The notes below the pieces were generated by a model. The model worked only from the letters and a program-made list of their open reading frames with translations, searched no databases and was not told where the DNA came from. Positions 33,335-41,627 of a stretch of DNA of 64,000 bases are shown piece after piece. This stretch comes from an uncultured Clostridia bacterium (GTDB lineage: Bacteria; Bacillota; Clostridia; TANB77; CAG-508). The position numbers and the translations under genes were made by a program. The stretch lies in the NCBI GenBank assembly GCA_944390975.1, contig CALXRX010000002.1, forward strand, positions 1-64,000, written 5' to 3'. How positions within the stretch are numbered: the first letter of the stretch is position 1; each line of letters starts with the position of its first letter.

Positions 33335-35593
33335 TTAATTTTCTAGAAATTCTGATTTGAGTTTTAAGCCATAAATTAGCCTTGCTGTTTTTGTTTTTCT
33401 TCTTTGAAAACCAGCACTTTCAAGAGCAGTATAAAAATCAGTAGTACTTCTTATGTAGTCACCTACCCTCGAACAGTAGTCCCTATAGGCACTATAAACT
33501 TCTCCAGAATTTTCACTAAATGAATTATCAACTTCACAACATTCATCCAGGAATTGTGAAAACCAATCGTTGCTTTCTTTGTACTTATTAATTGCGTTTT
33601 CAACTACTGCTGGTTTAGTTAAGTGATACTTATTATCAATTACTCGTTTAGAACCTTCCATTATCCATTTAAGAATTACACCACCTGCATTTTCATATAA
33701 GTAGTCAGCATAATTCTTTATATCTGATGAACCATCAATTACTGCATTAAACGGAATAACTATAAGTCTTCTCCATGTTCCTTCATCAATTGCACCTACC
33801 TTTGGTAGATGATTTGTATAAAGTACTAAAGTATGAGTTGGTTCAAACTTAAAAGGTTCTTTATATTTTTTCTCGGCATAGATTTCATCGGTAGAACACA
33901 ACTGCTTTATATTAGAAGTATTAAACCTCATACCTTCTTCAAGTTCTGCTGCAATTACAAGTCGTTTTCCTTTTATCTCTGCCATCTCTGGTTTAACATT
34001 TCTCTTGCATCCAACAGTTAGAGTATCAGCTGACATATTGCCACTATAAGTACCTAGTATTTTGGAGATTGTATTCCAGAATGTAGACTTACCATTTCTA
34101 CCACCACCATAAGCAATAATAAGACCTTCAAGATGCACTTTACCTATTGCAGCAAGTCCTGCTACTTCTTGCACGTATCTTATTAAGTCCTTATCCTCAC
34201 AGAAGAATGTGTTTAGAGCATCATTCCATATCTCTTCTCCTTCATTAGATGGATCAAGTGTTGTTTGTTTTGTAATGTAATCTTCTGCTGAATGCTCATG
34301 CTTTTTATCAGTACCAAACCTTAAATCATATGTTGCTGTTGGTGTGTTCAATAAGAACTCATCACTATCTAATCTGTCCTGTTTGATTTCAACCATAGGA
34401 CTTGCCTCTTTTAATGATGCAAAAATATACTTGGAGTCTCTTCTTTTAATTGCATACTTCCTATAAGCTGTTACGTCTTCATAGTCTTTGAAAACTCTAG
34501 CTTGTTCTTCATTAAATAATCCAACTGCTTTTTTAGGGCCGACAGAAGATAAAATATCCCAAGCACCATTTTTAAGCATTACATCAGTTAGTTTTTTTAT
34601 TCCTACTTCCGCTTCTTCAAGTTGCCTTGTTGTTAGTTCCTGTGATATAGCTTGAGCTTTAGACTTTGACTCCTCCCAGTAACTTCCGTTATAAACAAGA
34701 AAGTCTGTCGATGGAGAATACTTTAATTTGTTCTCATACTCTTTTGCTAGTACAGTTGCCTGTCCTACATCTGAATAATCCAATGGTTCTAATAAGAAAT
34801 CTTGGTTGTATTGTTCTGGGTCAACATAGCCTTCTTGATTGGATAACTTCTTATAAAACTTTTTAGCACTATTCCAAATAGAAACTAATTCTTCATCTCC
34901 TAATGGTGGATCACAAAGAGCAGCTTTTTCCATAAACACTGCATATGCTTTTTCGGTGTCTCCATACTTCTTTATAACTCGACCAGCAAAATGAGATAAT
35001 GTGGAGTTACGACTACCTTCCTTAATTACCAAACTCTCTGGCATTTTATTCATTTCCATGTTTTCAAATTCATCAGAGTTTAAGTATTCGGTTAAATTAA
35101 TACTTCCTTGATAGATTTCAACTTCAGCCTCTTTTGTACCAAAGAAGAACCTTGCAGCATCAAGAGCATTTGTATCGAAGTATGGAAATATAGAATTAAC
35201 CCTTAATTTGATGTCTTTATATTTAGTTGCATCAGTTTCATAATCAATTGAAAATAAAACATGGAACTTTGGACGAGCACTTTTTCCGTTCTTTTCCTTG
35301 TTGTTTGACCTGCTGTAATGAATAGCAAATGAAACATCAGGAAATGCCTCTCTTATAATACTTGGTGTTATCCAATCTTCTGGATTATCAGAGTGGTCAT
35401 TATCACAATCAACAGGAAGACAATCACTTCCTATGAAATTGTCACCATTACGATAGCTGTTTTTATATTCAGCACATACATAATCATGACTAATAGCCTC
35501 TTTTAAGCTACCCTCATCAGTCACCAGTTTCTTATGAGGATAACTGCAGTTACTTGGAACTCCAGTAACATCTGAATAATAAATTGTAAACAT
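33335..35593 (-). CDS. D5/P4-type phage primase-helicase
   Basis: The protein has 752 residues. The N-terminal part (about 1-200) has the primase-polymerase-like segment GSDCLPVDCDNDHSDNP followed by RPKFHVLFSID. A primase C-terminal helical region follows (HFAGRVIKKYGDTEKAYAVF). The C-terminal half is an SF3/D5 helicase with Walker A AYGGGRNGKSTFWNTI near residue 495 and LVLYTNHLPKVGAIDEGTWR. It starts phage replication. AAAGGAGG precedes the ATG. Confidence 0.95.
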   Translation of the reverse strand: MFTIYYSDVTGVPSNCSYPHKKLVTDEGSLKEAISHDYVCAEYKNSYRNGDNFIGSDCLPVDCDNDHSDNPEDWITPSIIREAFPDVSFAIHYSRSNNKEKNGKSARPKFHVLFSIDYETDATKYKDIKLRVNSIFPYFDTNALDAARFFFGTKEAEVEIYQGSINLTEYLNSDEFENMEMNKMPESLVIKEGSRNSTLSHFAGRVIKKYGDTEKAYAVFMEKAALCDPPLGDEELVSIWNSAKKFYKKLSNQEGYVDPEQYNQDFLLEPLDYSDVGQATVLAKEYENKLKYSPSTDFLVYNGSYWEESKSKAQAISQELTTRQLEEAEVGIKKLTDVMLKNGAWDILSSVGPKKAVGLFNEEQARVFKDYEDVTAYRKYAIKRRDSKYIFASLKEASPMVEIKQDRLDSDEFLLNTPTATYDLRFGTDKKHEHSAEDYITKQTTLDPSNEGEEIWNDALNTFFCEDKDLIRYVQEVAGLAAIGKVHLEGLIIAYGGGRNGKSTFWNTISKILGTYSGNMSADTLTVGCKRNVKPEMAEIKGKRLVIAAELEEGMRFNTSNIKQLCSTDEIYAEKKYKEPFKFEPTHTLVLYTNHLPKVGAIDEGTWRRLIVIPFNAVIDGSSDIKNYADYLYENAGGVILKWIMEGSKRVIDNKYHLTKPAVVENAINKYKESNDWFSQFLDECCEVDNSFSENSGEVYSAYRDYCSRVGDYIRSTTDFYTALESAGFQRRKTKTARLIYGLKLKSEFLEN

Positions 35594-35597
35594 AGTT

Positions 35598-35993
35598 TTA
35601 ACTCTCCTCCTTTAAATCGTGATTGAAATACCTAATTGGCTTTTTTCTCTTCTTCGCAACAGATATTTCTCGTTTCATTCCTTCTGTAATGACATCACCA
35701 AAAACCCACACTTCTTTACAAAACCCTAAAAGAACATAGTTGATTTTGTGAATCGCAATGTTTCTTTCAAACAGGTCATCGTCATTTATGAATTGCGGGT
35801 ATAAAAGATGTGGTGTTATTGGTATGTTTTTCTTTTCAAATGTGAACCTACTATACTCTCTAGCCTTTCGAGTATTCTCCTCTATGTTTCCTCTATATGG
35901 AGAACATACATACACAAGTGGGTAGAACTCATCAGTTAGATTGAATTTATTTAGTAAATCTTTATAATCAAGAATCTCTCCGTCACTTGCCAT
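35598..35993 (-). CDS. DUF4406-like / nucleoside deoxyribosyltransferase-like protein
   Basis: The protein has 131 residues. The core PLVYVCSPYRGNIEENTRKA, a central HLLYPQFINDDDLFERNIAI, and CKEVWVFGDVITEGMKREIS match the phage DUF4406/nucleoside 2-deoxyribosyltransferase-like fold. It may act on modified nucleotides or bind them; the activity is unknown. The ATG at 35993 follows AAGGAGG by eight bases. The 19-bp element at 36035-36053 lies upstream. Confidence 0.8.
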   Translation of the reverse strand: MASDGEILDYKDLLNKFNLTDEFYPLVYVCSPYRGNIEENTRKAREYSRFTFEKKNIPITPHLLYPQFINDDDLFERNIAIHKINYVLLGFCKEVWVFGDVITEGMKREISVAKKRKKPIRYFNHDLKEES

Positions 35994-36034
35994 TATTCTT
36001 GCCTCCTTCCTTTGCACTTCAAGAGAAACACTTT

Positions 36035-36053
36035 CTCCTAAATAACAGTCAAA
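36035..36053 (-). repeat. 19-bp element, copy 2 (first at 5815-5833)
   Basis: TTTGACTGTTATTTAGGAG on the minus strand is identical to the copy before the HTH/zinc-finger gene. Here it lies about 40 bases upstream of the DUF4406-like start and is followed by a separate AAGGAGG. Confidence 0.6.
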
Positions 36054-36081
36054 GAAAAAAGGCTATATTTTAGCCTCTCAT

Positions 36082-38070
36082 TTAATCTTTTTTATAAAAT
36101 TCACATTCATACCCATCAGCTCTTAAAAGTAAGCCTTTAATCCAAGGAGGAGTTTCTCCCATTTGTTCACATACCTTTTCAAGCGACATCTCTTTACTAC
36201 ATTCAATTATCATTTCATCATGAACGTGTCCTACTATAAAGCAATAAGATAACCTCTGCATTGCATAACACAAGATGTCTCTACTAATGGCTTGTATGAT
36301 ATTTTCTACAAACTTTGGACCGTAGCTTTCTAATCGCTCCCACTTTTTAGTAGCACCTACACCTTCGTATGTTACACTTTCTGATCCATATTGATTAATT
36401 TTAATCTTAGGTTTTACATAGGCTAGTCTTCTACCACTTGGTAATTCAATAAAGAGCATCCCACTTTTATAAATGAACTTTAATCCATGAGTTTCAGTTT
36501 TAGTTCTATTTCTAACTGCAGTTTTTATTGCTTTATCTACTGCCCACCACATTTCCACGATGTGTGGATTTGCCTCTCTCCAGGATTTAACAAGAGGTTC
36601 TAATTCCTCTTCTTGAAGTCCCATATCAATGGCTCCCATTGCTTTCAAAGCTCCAACAGAGCCACCATAACCACAGGCAAGTTCTGCAATTTTTCCTTTT
36701 TGTCTTAGATGTCCATTTACACCATGTTTTTCAACTGGCACTTTAAACATAGCAGATGCTGACTGACAATAGATATCACCATTATTTGCAAATACCTCCA
36801 TTCTCCATTTTTCGTTTGCTAGGAATGATAGCACTCTAGCCTCAATTGCAGAAAAGTCTGCAACAATAAACTTCATACCTTTTCTTGGAACAAACGCTGT
36901 ACGGATAAGTTGAGATAAGGTATCTGGAACATCATATAAGGTTTCAAAAGCATTGTAGTCACCATACTTAACTAGTTCTCTTGCATCTTTTAAATCTTCT
37001 ATATGATTTTGTGGTAGGTTTTGTAATTGTATAATCCTTCCTGCCCATCTTCCAGTTCTATTAGCACCATAGAATTGAAACATACCTCTAGCACGATTAC
37101 ACCAGCACCCTGCATTCTTCATGGCTAGATATTTCTTAACAGATGATTTAGATATTTGTTGCCTTAGCTCTAAAACCTCAGCTATTTCTTTCGGTGCATC
37201 TTTTATCATTTCAGCCACTTGCTTTTTCCCAAGCGACTCTGCCTCAACTCCATTATTGTTGAGCCATTCTTTCATTTGCATGACCGAGTTTGGATTTTCT
37301 ATGTTGGTTAGGTTTTGTAGTTTTTCTGATGTTTCTTGCTTGGCTATTTCATCAAACTTTATAGCATTTTCTACAAGTTCCATATCAAGTCCAATTCCTC
37401 TATCATTTATTTCTTGATCCAAGTGATACTCATCCCATAAGAACTCTGGTACAGGATATCTTTGTAACCTTTCCTGGATAGATACTTCAACTTCAACATC
37501 TCGCTTATTATACTTTTTGAAAAGCTCCCATTTAGTCATATCATGCTCTGGTAGGTTCCTTGTTCTACCACCATTTGTTTTTGTTGGATTACAAGGAACA
37601 CAAAAGTACTTGATTAAATCTTTACCCTCTTTTAGTTTTTGTTCTTCTAATCCTAATACAGCACCAACTCCTGCAAGTGACAAAGGAAGTCCTAAATAAG
37701 CCGACCATATCATAGAACATCTCCAAGAACTAGGGCCTAAAAACTCATTAACTGTGTCTTCATCAATGCTGTAAGATATAAAGTATTCAGGATAATATCT
37801 TGATATATAGCGAGATAAACACACTCTTTCAAAGTTAGCATTATAAGCCCACTTGGTTACTTTATCATCAACAAGTGCTGATATTATTTCTAGTGGTATC
37901 TTTTCTCCTAAAGCTAAATCAACAACTTGTACCTCTTCATGATTTATGGAATATGCAAACAGTAGTATTTCAAATTTCTCTGATTCAGAGTATTTGTAGA
38001 CACCACACTTTGATAGGTCTATATCAGAAAATGTTTCTATATCAATAGAGATTGTTTTAATTTCTCTCAT
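36082..38070 (-). CDS. Phage family A DNA polymerase with 3'-5' exonuclease
   Basis: The protein has 662 residues. The N-terminus has exonuclease motif SIDIETFSDIDLSKCGVYKY. Polymerase motif A is FIVADFSAIEARVLSFLANE near residue 405, motif B RQKGKIAELACGYGGSVGAL near residue 455, and motif C VGHVHDEMIIE near residue 625. No 5' nuclease domain is present. It copies the phage genome. AGGAGGT precedes the ATG. Confidence 0.97.
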   Translation of the reverse strand: MREIKTISIDIETFSDIDLSKCGVYKYSESEKFEILLFAYSINHEEVQVVDLALGEKIPLEIISALVDDKVTKWAYNANFERVCLSRYISRYYPEYFISYSIDEDTVNEFLGPSSWRCSMIWSAYLGLPLSLAGVGAVLGLEEQKLKEGKDLIKYFCVPCNPTKTNGGRTRNLPEHDMTKWELFKKYNKRDVEVEVSIQERLQRYPVPEFLWDEYHLDQEINDRGIGLDMELVENAIKFDEIAKQETSEKLQNLTNIENPNSVMQMKEWLNNNGVEAESLGKKQVAEMIKDAPKEIAEVLELRQQISKSSVKKYLAMKNAGCWCNRARGMFQFYGANRTGRWAGRIIQLQNLPQNHIEDLKDARELVKYGDYNAFETLYDVPDTLSQLIRTAFVPRKGMKFIVADFSAIEARVLSFLANEKWRMEVFANNGDIYCQSASAMFKVPVEKHGVNGHLRQKGKIAELACGYGGSVGALKAMGAIDMGLQEEELEPLVKSWREANPHIVEMWWAVDKAIKTAVRNRTKTETHGLKFIYKSGMLFIELPSGRRLAYVKPKIKINQYGSESVTYEGVGATKKWERLESYGPKFVENIIQAISRDILCYAMQRLSYCFIVGHVHDEMIIECSKEMSLEKVCEQMGETPPWIKGLLLRADGYECEFYKKD

Positions 38071-38120
38071 TGCTTTACCTCCTATTAAGATAAAAGCGGT
38101 AGCTTTACTACCGCCTTATC

Positions 38121-38309
38121 TTATTTCATAAATTCTCTCATTCTTGCTTTGTGGTATTCTTCATCTCTTTTTTCTTGTTTAGCTCTTCTTTTTTCTGTGT
38201 TTACATCAGATGTTAATGAAAACAAAGAACTTAGAACAAAAAGGAACATTAGAGTAATAAACTCAATACCTACAATTACACAGAATATTGTTGATAAAAC
38301 GTTAATCAT
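38121..38309 (-). CDS. Small single-pass membrane protein
   Basis: The protein has 62 residues. Residues about 5-32 are strongly hydrophobic (VLSTIFCVIVGIEFITLMFL), followed by a charged cytoplasmic tail rich in K, R and E. Function is unknown; it is located between the DNA polymerase and the DUF2815 gene. A GGAGG lies before the ATG. Confidence 0.6.
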   Translation of the reverse strand: MINVLSTIFCVIVGIEFITLMFLFVLSSLFSLTSDVNTEKRRAKQEKRDEEYHKARMREFMK

Positions 38310-38321
38310 CTTTTTATCCTC

Positions 38322-38885
38322 CTATTCTAAAAAGTCATCTTCATCGCTAGTTGCGAAGTCGTCTTCAGCCCTTGATTTTCCACCAAGACTTTCTCCGTCT
38401 TTTATTTTTTGTAAGTTATTTAATCCGCAGGCAATACCTTTATTACCATTTGAATTAAATGCATATAAGTTAATACTTGCTCGTCCATATACTCCACTAT
38501 AAACTTCAGAGCGTTCTAAAATAGGTTGAAGAGCTGCATCTACGATGCCCGGTGCTTTTGGAGAATTTGCATTTATAAAGTAACATCCTTTATATGCCTC
38601 GTCATCTGGTCTTTCTAAATCTCCATCACGAAGTGGTGTCTTAATTGCTTGTAATGCTGGTACACTTTTTCCTGTTCCTTTTAATTTACTTTCTCCTTCT
38701 TTATATGCTACTTCAATCGCCTTTTTAATCTTCTCAACTGTTACTGTGTCAGTTTTTGGAATTATTAATGATACACTGTATTTTGGTGTTCCTCCATTGA
38801 TAGATTTTGGCTCCCAAACATTGCAGTAGCTCCATCTTGTATTTACTCCTGTTATTACTTTTGTCGAATTAAAACTATTATTCAT
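38322..38885 (-). CDS. DUF2815 phage single-strand DNA-binding-like protein
   Basis: The protein has 187 residues. Typical segments are KVITGVNTRWSYCNVWEPKS, KYSVSLIIPKTDTVTVEKIK and SGVYGRASINLYAFNSNGNK; the acidic C-terminus (DDFATSDEDDFLE) resembles SSB tails. DUF2815 proteins have an OB-like fold and accompany phage PolA and DUF2800 genes. The ATG at 38885 has GAGAGGAAA upstream and overlaps the DUF2800 gene by 8 bp. Confidence 0.9.
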   Translation of the reverse strand: MNNSFNSTKVITGVNTRWSYCNVWEPKSINGGTPKYSVSLIIPKTDTVTVEKIKKAIEVAYKEGESKLKGTGKSVPALQAIKTPLRDGDLERPDDEAYKGCYFINANSPKAPGIVDAALQPILERSEVYSGVYGRASINLYAFNSNGNKGIACGLNNLQKIKDGESLGGKSRAEDDFATSDEDDFLE

Positions 38886-40014
38886 AATTATTTTCCTCTC
38901 TTTCATCTTTAAAATCATTTATTTGCATGGCTGGTCTTTTATCACTCTCCAGTACGAGCGTTGGTTTGCCTTGAGGTTTATAAATTAGATTTCCTAATAC
39001 CTCATTAAATTTTGTTCTTCCTAGTAGGTTTGTCATTGCTGTGATTCCTAGAACTTTCTTTTCGTAAGGATCATATCCTGCATTTTTAACTGCTGTTGCT
39101 ACTTCTTCTTCATTTAAGTATTTTCGATTAGAACGTCCTTCAACCAGTTTCAAATTTGGATAATTCTTTCCAAGAAGGGCTTGATTTAAAGCATAATCTT
39201 TTACATCAGATACCCAAGATACCAAATCACTTGATTTAATAAGAATTGATGATATCTCTTCATCTGTTAATTCAGCAGGTTCTTCAAAATCATACTTTGC
39301 AAGTTCCATATTGTATTCAGCTCTCTTTCTACAAGTTGCTTTTATCTTGCAAAACTGACAGTGGTCTCCTGCTTTGAACTCGCCTTTTCCTTCGTAGGCA
39401 AGTTCTGCTATTGGCTTTAGTGTATTTTCTGCCCAACTATATAACTCTGTAACACTCATGTTTGAAACACTGATGTTTTCTATTCTTGGCTGATAAATCA
39501 CCATGCATACTTCTTCAATGTCATATAAGCTGTTAAATAGTTCTAGAGCTCCAATTGCATAGCACATCATTTGTGAATTATCTTCGCTCTCAACTTCTAC
39601 ACCTTTGCCATATTTAAAATCAATTATATAAAGTTTTTTGTCTGCTATGATTAAGCAATCTCCTGTTCCAAATCCCTCTGGAACAAATCTTGAAAAGTCT
39701 AGTCTTTGTTCTATTAAAACAAGTGGGTCTTTACAATAGCTCTTTGCCTCTTCTATAACTTCCATGACATAACTTGCATAATCATTAGCACATCTTTCCA
39801 TTTCTTCATTATAGTAAGATAAACTATCTGTTGGATCTTGCATTTTAATTCCTAGCATTGACTTAACTTTATACTCACAAAGTGTGTGTGCATCTGTACC
39901 TTCTTTAGCATATTCAGATGTTGTATCTTCTACCTCTGCACATAGCTTTGCTGAAGGAGGACAATTGAGCCATCTTTTACTACTAGATGCTGATAATATT
40001 GCATGACTGCTCAT
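38878..40014 (-). CDS. DUF2800 RecB/Cas4-like nuclease
   Basis: The protein has 378 residues with a PD-(D/E)XK fold: SSSKRWLNCPPSAKLCAEVE, the active-site stretch TGDCLIIADKKLYIIDFKYG near residues 115-135, and a cysteine cluster HCQFCKIKATCRKRAEYN that would hold an Fe-S cluster as in Cas4/AddB. It probably processes DNA ends with the neighbouring single-strand binding protein. It overlaps that gene by 8 bp. Confidence 0.9.
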   Translation of the reverse strand: MSSHAILSASSSKRWLNCPPSAKLCAEVEDTTSEYAKEGTDAHTLCEYKVKSMLGIKMQDPTDSLSYYNEEMERCANDYASYVMEVIEEAKSYCKDPLVLIEQRLDFSRFVPEGFGTGDCLIIADKKLYIIDFKYGKGVEVESEDNSQMMCYAIGALELFNSLYDIEEVCMVIYQPRIENISVSNMSVTELYSWAENTLKPIAELAYEGKGEFKAGDHCQFCKIKATCRKRAEYNMELAKYDFEEPAELTDEEISSILIKSSDLVSWVSDVKDYALNQALLGKNYPNLKLVEGRSNRKYLNEEEVATAVKNAGYDPYEKKVLGITAMTNLLGRTKFNEVLGNLIYKPQGKPTLVLESDKRPAMQINDFKDEREENNYE

Positions 40015-40015
40015 A

Positions 40016-40351
40016 TTAAATTCCCTCCGTTTCTTTCAACAACTCATCATACTTTGATGCGTCTAATTCAGATAATTTGTTAACTCCAAATTTAGTAAGT
40101 AACCCTTTTACTTCTGCTGTTTTACCTGCTCTAGATTTTTCTGCTAAAATTGCTCTTACTTCTTCTAAAGTTACAGACTTTTTATTTTCTTTAGGTTTTT
40201 CTGGAGAACTTGAAAAGGCTGATTCAATACTTCCTACAATGTCATTAATCGATGTTATAATGTCGCTTACTGTAGATAATATTTCACTTAACTTATTTGT
40301 ACTTTTTCTTAGTTCTTCTAGTTCTAAAGATAAATTATTCATCTTTGCCAT
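40016..40351 (-). CDS. Phage hypothetical protein with SAP-like C-terminus
   Basis: The protein has 111 residues. The N-terminal half is helical (possible coiled coil 5-45), then a proline/lysine linker. The C-terminal half (KSVTLEEVRAILAEKSRAGK, GLLTKFGVNKLSELDASKY) resembles small DNA-binding helices seen in many Clostridia phages in this position. The protein is often mislabelled rRNA biogenesis protein. Function is unknown. GGAAGGAGG precedes the ATG. Confidence 0.65.
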   Translation of the reverse strand: MAKMNNLSLELEELRKSTNKLSEILSTVSDIITSINDIVGSIESAFSSSPEKPKENKKSVTLEEVRAILAEKSRAGKTAEVKGLLTKFGVNKLSELDASKYDELLKETEGI

Positions 40352-40553
40352 CGGTACTTCCTCCTTCCTTTATTTCTTTGACATCAACGGATTGTACTGA
40401 CTGACCAGGGTCTAATAAAAATACTTGTCTATAATCTCCAAATAGAAATTTGATGATTTTCTGTGGCAAAGTTAATTGACCACCTCGCAGTATTTTCACA
40501 TTGTTGCCATTCTCATCAGTTACGTTGATTGTGACCTTATGCTTTATAGCCAT
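40335..40553 (-). CDS. Small phage hypothetical protein
   Basis: The protein has 72 residues, beta-rich (HKVTINVTDENGNNVKILRG), with an acidic tail; family not recognised. It overlaps the next gene by 17 bp and starts after GGGAGG. It is the second gene of the early operon, after the sigma-like gene; a hairpin at 40572-40601 lies between them. Confidence 0.6.
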   Translation of the reverse strand: MAIKHKVTINVTDENGNNVKILRGGQLTLPQKIIKFLFGDYRQVFLLDPGQSVQSVDVKEIKEGGSTDGKDE

Positions 40554-40571
40554 CCTCTTGAGCCTCCCTTC

Positions 40572-40601
40572 GTATTTGTAAGTCCATTGCCTTACAAGTA
40601 C
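40572..40601 (-). other. Hairpin between the sigma-like gene and the next early gene
   Basis: TTGTAAG (40576-40582) and CTTACAA (40591-40597) pair, extended by GTA/TAC. There is no T tract, so it is more likely a processing or translation element than a terminator. Confidence 0.4.
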
Positions 40602-40625
40602 TAGGCAAAGAATTTTTTATCTTTT

Positions 40626-41162
40626 TTAACCTCTCTTGAAATTTTCTTTTATAAACTTCAAAATTTTTTCCTTGTGCTTATGAACACTCGGTATAGAAGT
40701 TCCCATAATTGCGGCTACTTCAGTAAGTGAATAACCTTCTAGAAAATGAAGTTCATATACTCTTTGTTGTTTTTCAGTCATCATTGAAACAACTTCTCTT
40801 AACCTATCTACTTCATCAGATGTATCTTCTACAGCAGTCGTATTATCTGCAAGATAGATACACTTGTCCTGATTTCCTTCCTCATCAAAGATTGAATCAA
40901 TAGATAAGTTCCATATCTCTTGATATTTTTCGCCTGGGTGTTTTTCTTCCCAATCCTTAATATCTTGTTTTTCTTTTTCAGATATAGGTCTATGCCAATT
41001 CTTATGGTTGTAATAAACCTCTGAATCATCTAAAGAATGTAATTTTTTGATGAACTCCTCTGTTACTCCTTCCTCTCCTGGTTTAATTGTGATTTTAGTT
41101 CCATCGTCAAAGATGTAGGTATAAGTACCCCTGTTTTCTTGTTTTGTTTTATGACTTTTCAT
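40626..41162 (-). CDS. Sigma-70 region 4-like early regulator
   Basis: The protein has 178 residues. The C-terminal part (MTEKQQRVYELHFLEGYSLT, EVAAIMGTSIPSVHKHKEKI) is a sigma-70 region 4 HTH. The N-terminal 100 residues are acidic and of unknown fold. It is the first protein gene of the phage early operon. It has GGGAGG eight bases before its ATG, and its ATG directly follows the TAA of a leader ORF. It may direct RNA polymerase to phage promoters. Confidence 0.75.
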   Translation of the reverse strand: MKSHKTKQENRGTYTYIFDDGTKITIKPGEEGVTEEFIKKLHSLDDSEVYYNHKNWHRPISEKEKQDIKDWEEKHPGEKYQEIWNLSIDSIFDEEGNQDKCIYLADNTTAVEDTSDEVDRLREVVSMMTEKQQRVYELHFLEGYSLTEVAAIMGTSIPSVHKHKEKILKFIKENFKRG

Positions 41163-41294
41163 TTAAAAGTCCTCCCTTCCTTTTGCCTGTTTCGGTGCAG
41201 AAGGAAAGGAAAAAAGAGTCCGTGCTTTTTTAGTACACGGACTCCTACTACCTGATTTAGGGTGCAATAAAGAGAGGGTACTAAAAATAGGCAT
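41163..41294 (-). CDS. 43-codon leader peptide of the early operon
   Basis: An ATG at 41294 preceded by AAAGG opens a frame of 43 codons (begins MPIFSTLSLLHPKSG) that runs through the terminator hairpin at 41210-41244 and ends with TAA directly against the ATG of the sigma-like gene. Its last codons contain the ribosome site of that gene. The arrangement is typical of translation-dependent attenuation. It is too short for normal gene calling, and the peptide has no family I recognise. Confidence 0.5.
   Translation of the reverse strand: MPIFSTLSLLHPKSGSRSPCTKKARTLFSFPSAPKQAKGREDF
41210..41244 (-). terminator. Intrinsic terminator inside the early-operon leader
   Basis: GAGTCCGTG (41216-41224) and CACGGACTC (41236-41244) form a perfect 9-bp stem followed on the minus strand by six T residues. 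It lies upstream of every early gene, so it must be bypassed for early expression. Confidence 0.75.
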
Positions 41295-41356
41295 TTTTAC
41301 CTTTACGGTATTAAATAGCTTTTATTCGTATCCTTCTGCCCTATTGCAAACTCAGG
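41251..41356 (-). promoter_or_regulatory. Structured leader RNA upstream of the early operon
   Basis: On the minus strand CCTGA pairs with TCAGG (41356-41352 with 41255-41251), GCAATA with TATTGC (41347-41342 with 41269-41264), and TACC with GGTA in a small hairpin at 41298-41310 that overlaps the leader-ORF ribosome site. The intrinsic terminator comes directly after. It is an attenuator or riboswitch candidate of no class I recognise. Confidence 0.5.
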
Positions 41357-41412
41357 CATCAAAACATTAAATTTATAAAAAGCAAAAAGTTATTCGTTTT
41401 TGTATTTTTTTT

Positions 41413-41445
41413 ATGCAATTGCATATTTTTTTTATGCAAAAGCAT
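41413..41445. promoter_or_regulatory. Tandem palindromic operator (two 12-bp sites, 21 bp apart)
   Basis: ATGCAATTGCAT (41413-41424) is a perfect palindrome; ATGCAAAAGCAT (41434-41445) shares the ATGC...GCAT arms. Their centres are 21 bp apart, two helical turns, each preceded by a run of T. They lie between divergent operons and touch the -35 region of the plus-strand promoter. Confidence 0.6.
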
Positions 41446-41473
41446 GGTTTTCTTCATAATTTTCTGATATAAT
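41445..41473 (+). promoter_or_regulatory. Candidate promoter of the five-gene operon
   Basis: TATAAT lies at 41468-41473. The -35 position holds TGGTTT, a weak match, 17 bases upstream. It points toward the gene at 41628, giving a leader of about 150 bases with a doubled GGGTAGTC near 41570-41587. Weak -35 boxes next to operators suit activator or repressor control. Confidence 0.4.
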
Positions 41474-41627
41474 ATTTTCATCAATTTAAAAATCATATCG
41501 TGCTATCTATGAAGTTATTACTTCTGCTTTTTACACTTAAGATTTTAACAGCTTTGCTATAAAATCTCGGGTAGTCATGGGTAGTCTTCGGGATGTTTCG
41601 GTAATACAAGAAATGAGGAGATAATTA

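Noticed and set aside
41251-41356. A known riboswitch class (TPP, SAM, fluoride, THF) upstream of the early operon
   Set aside because: The conserved core bases of those classes are not present. I keep it only as an unclassified structured leader.
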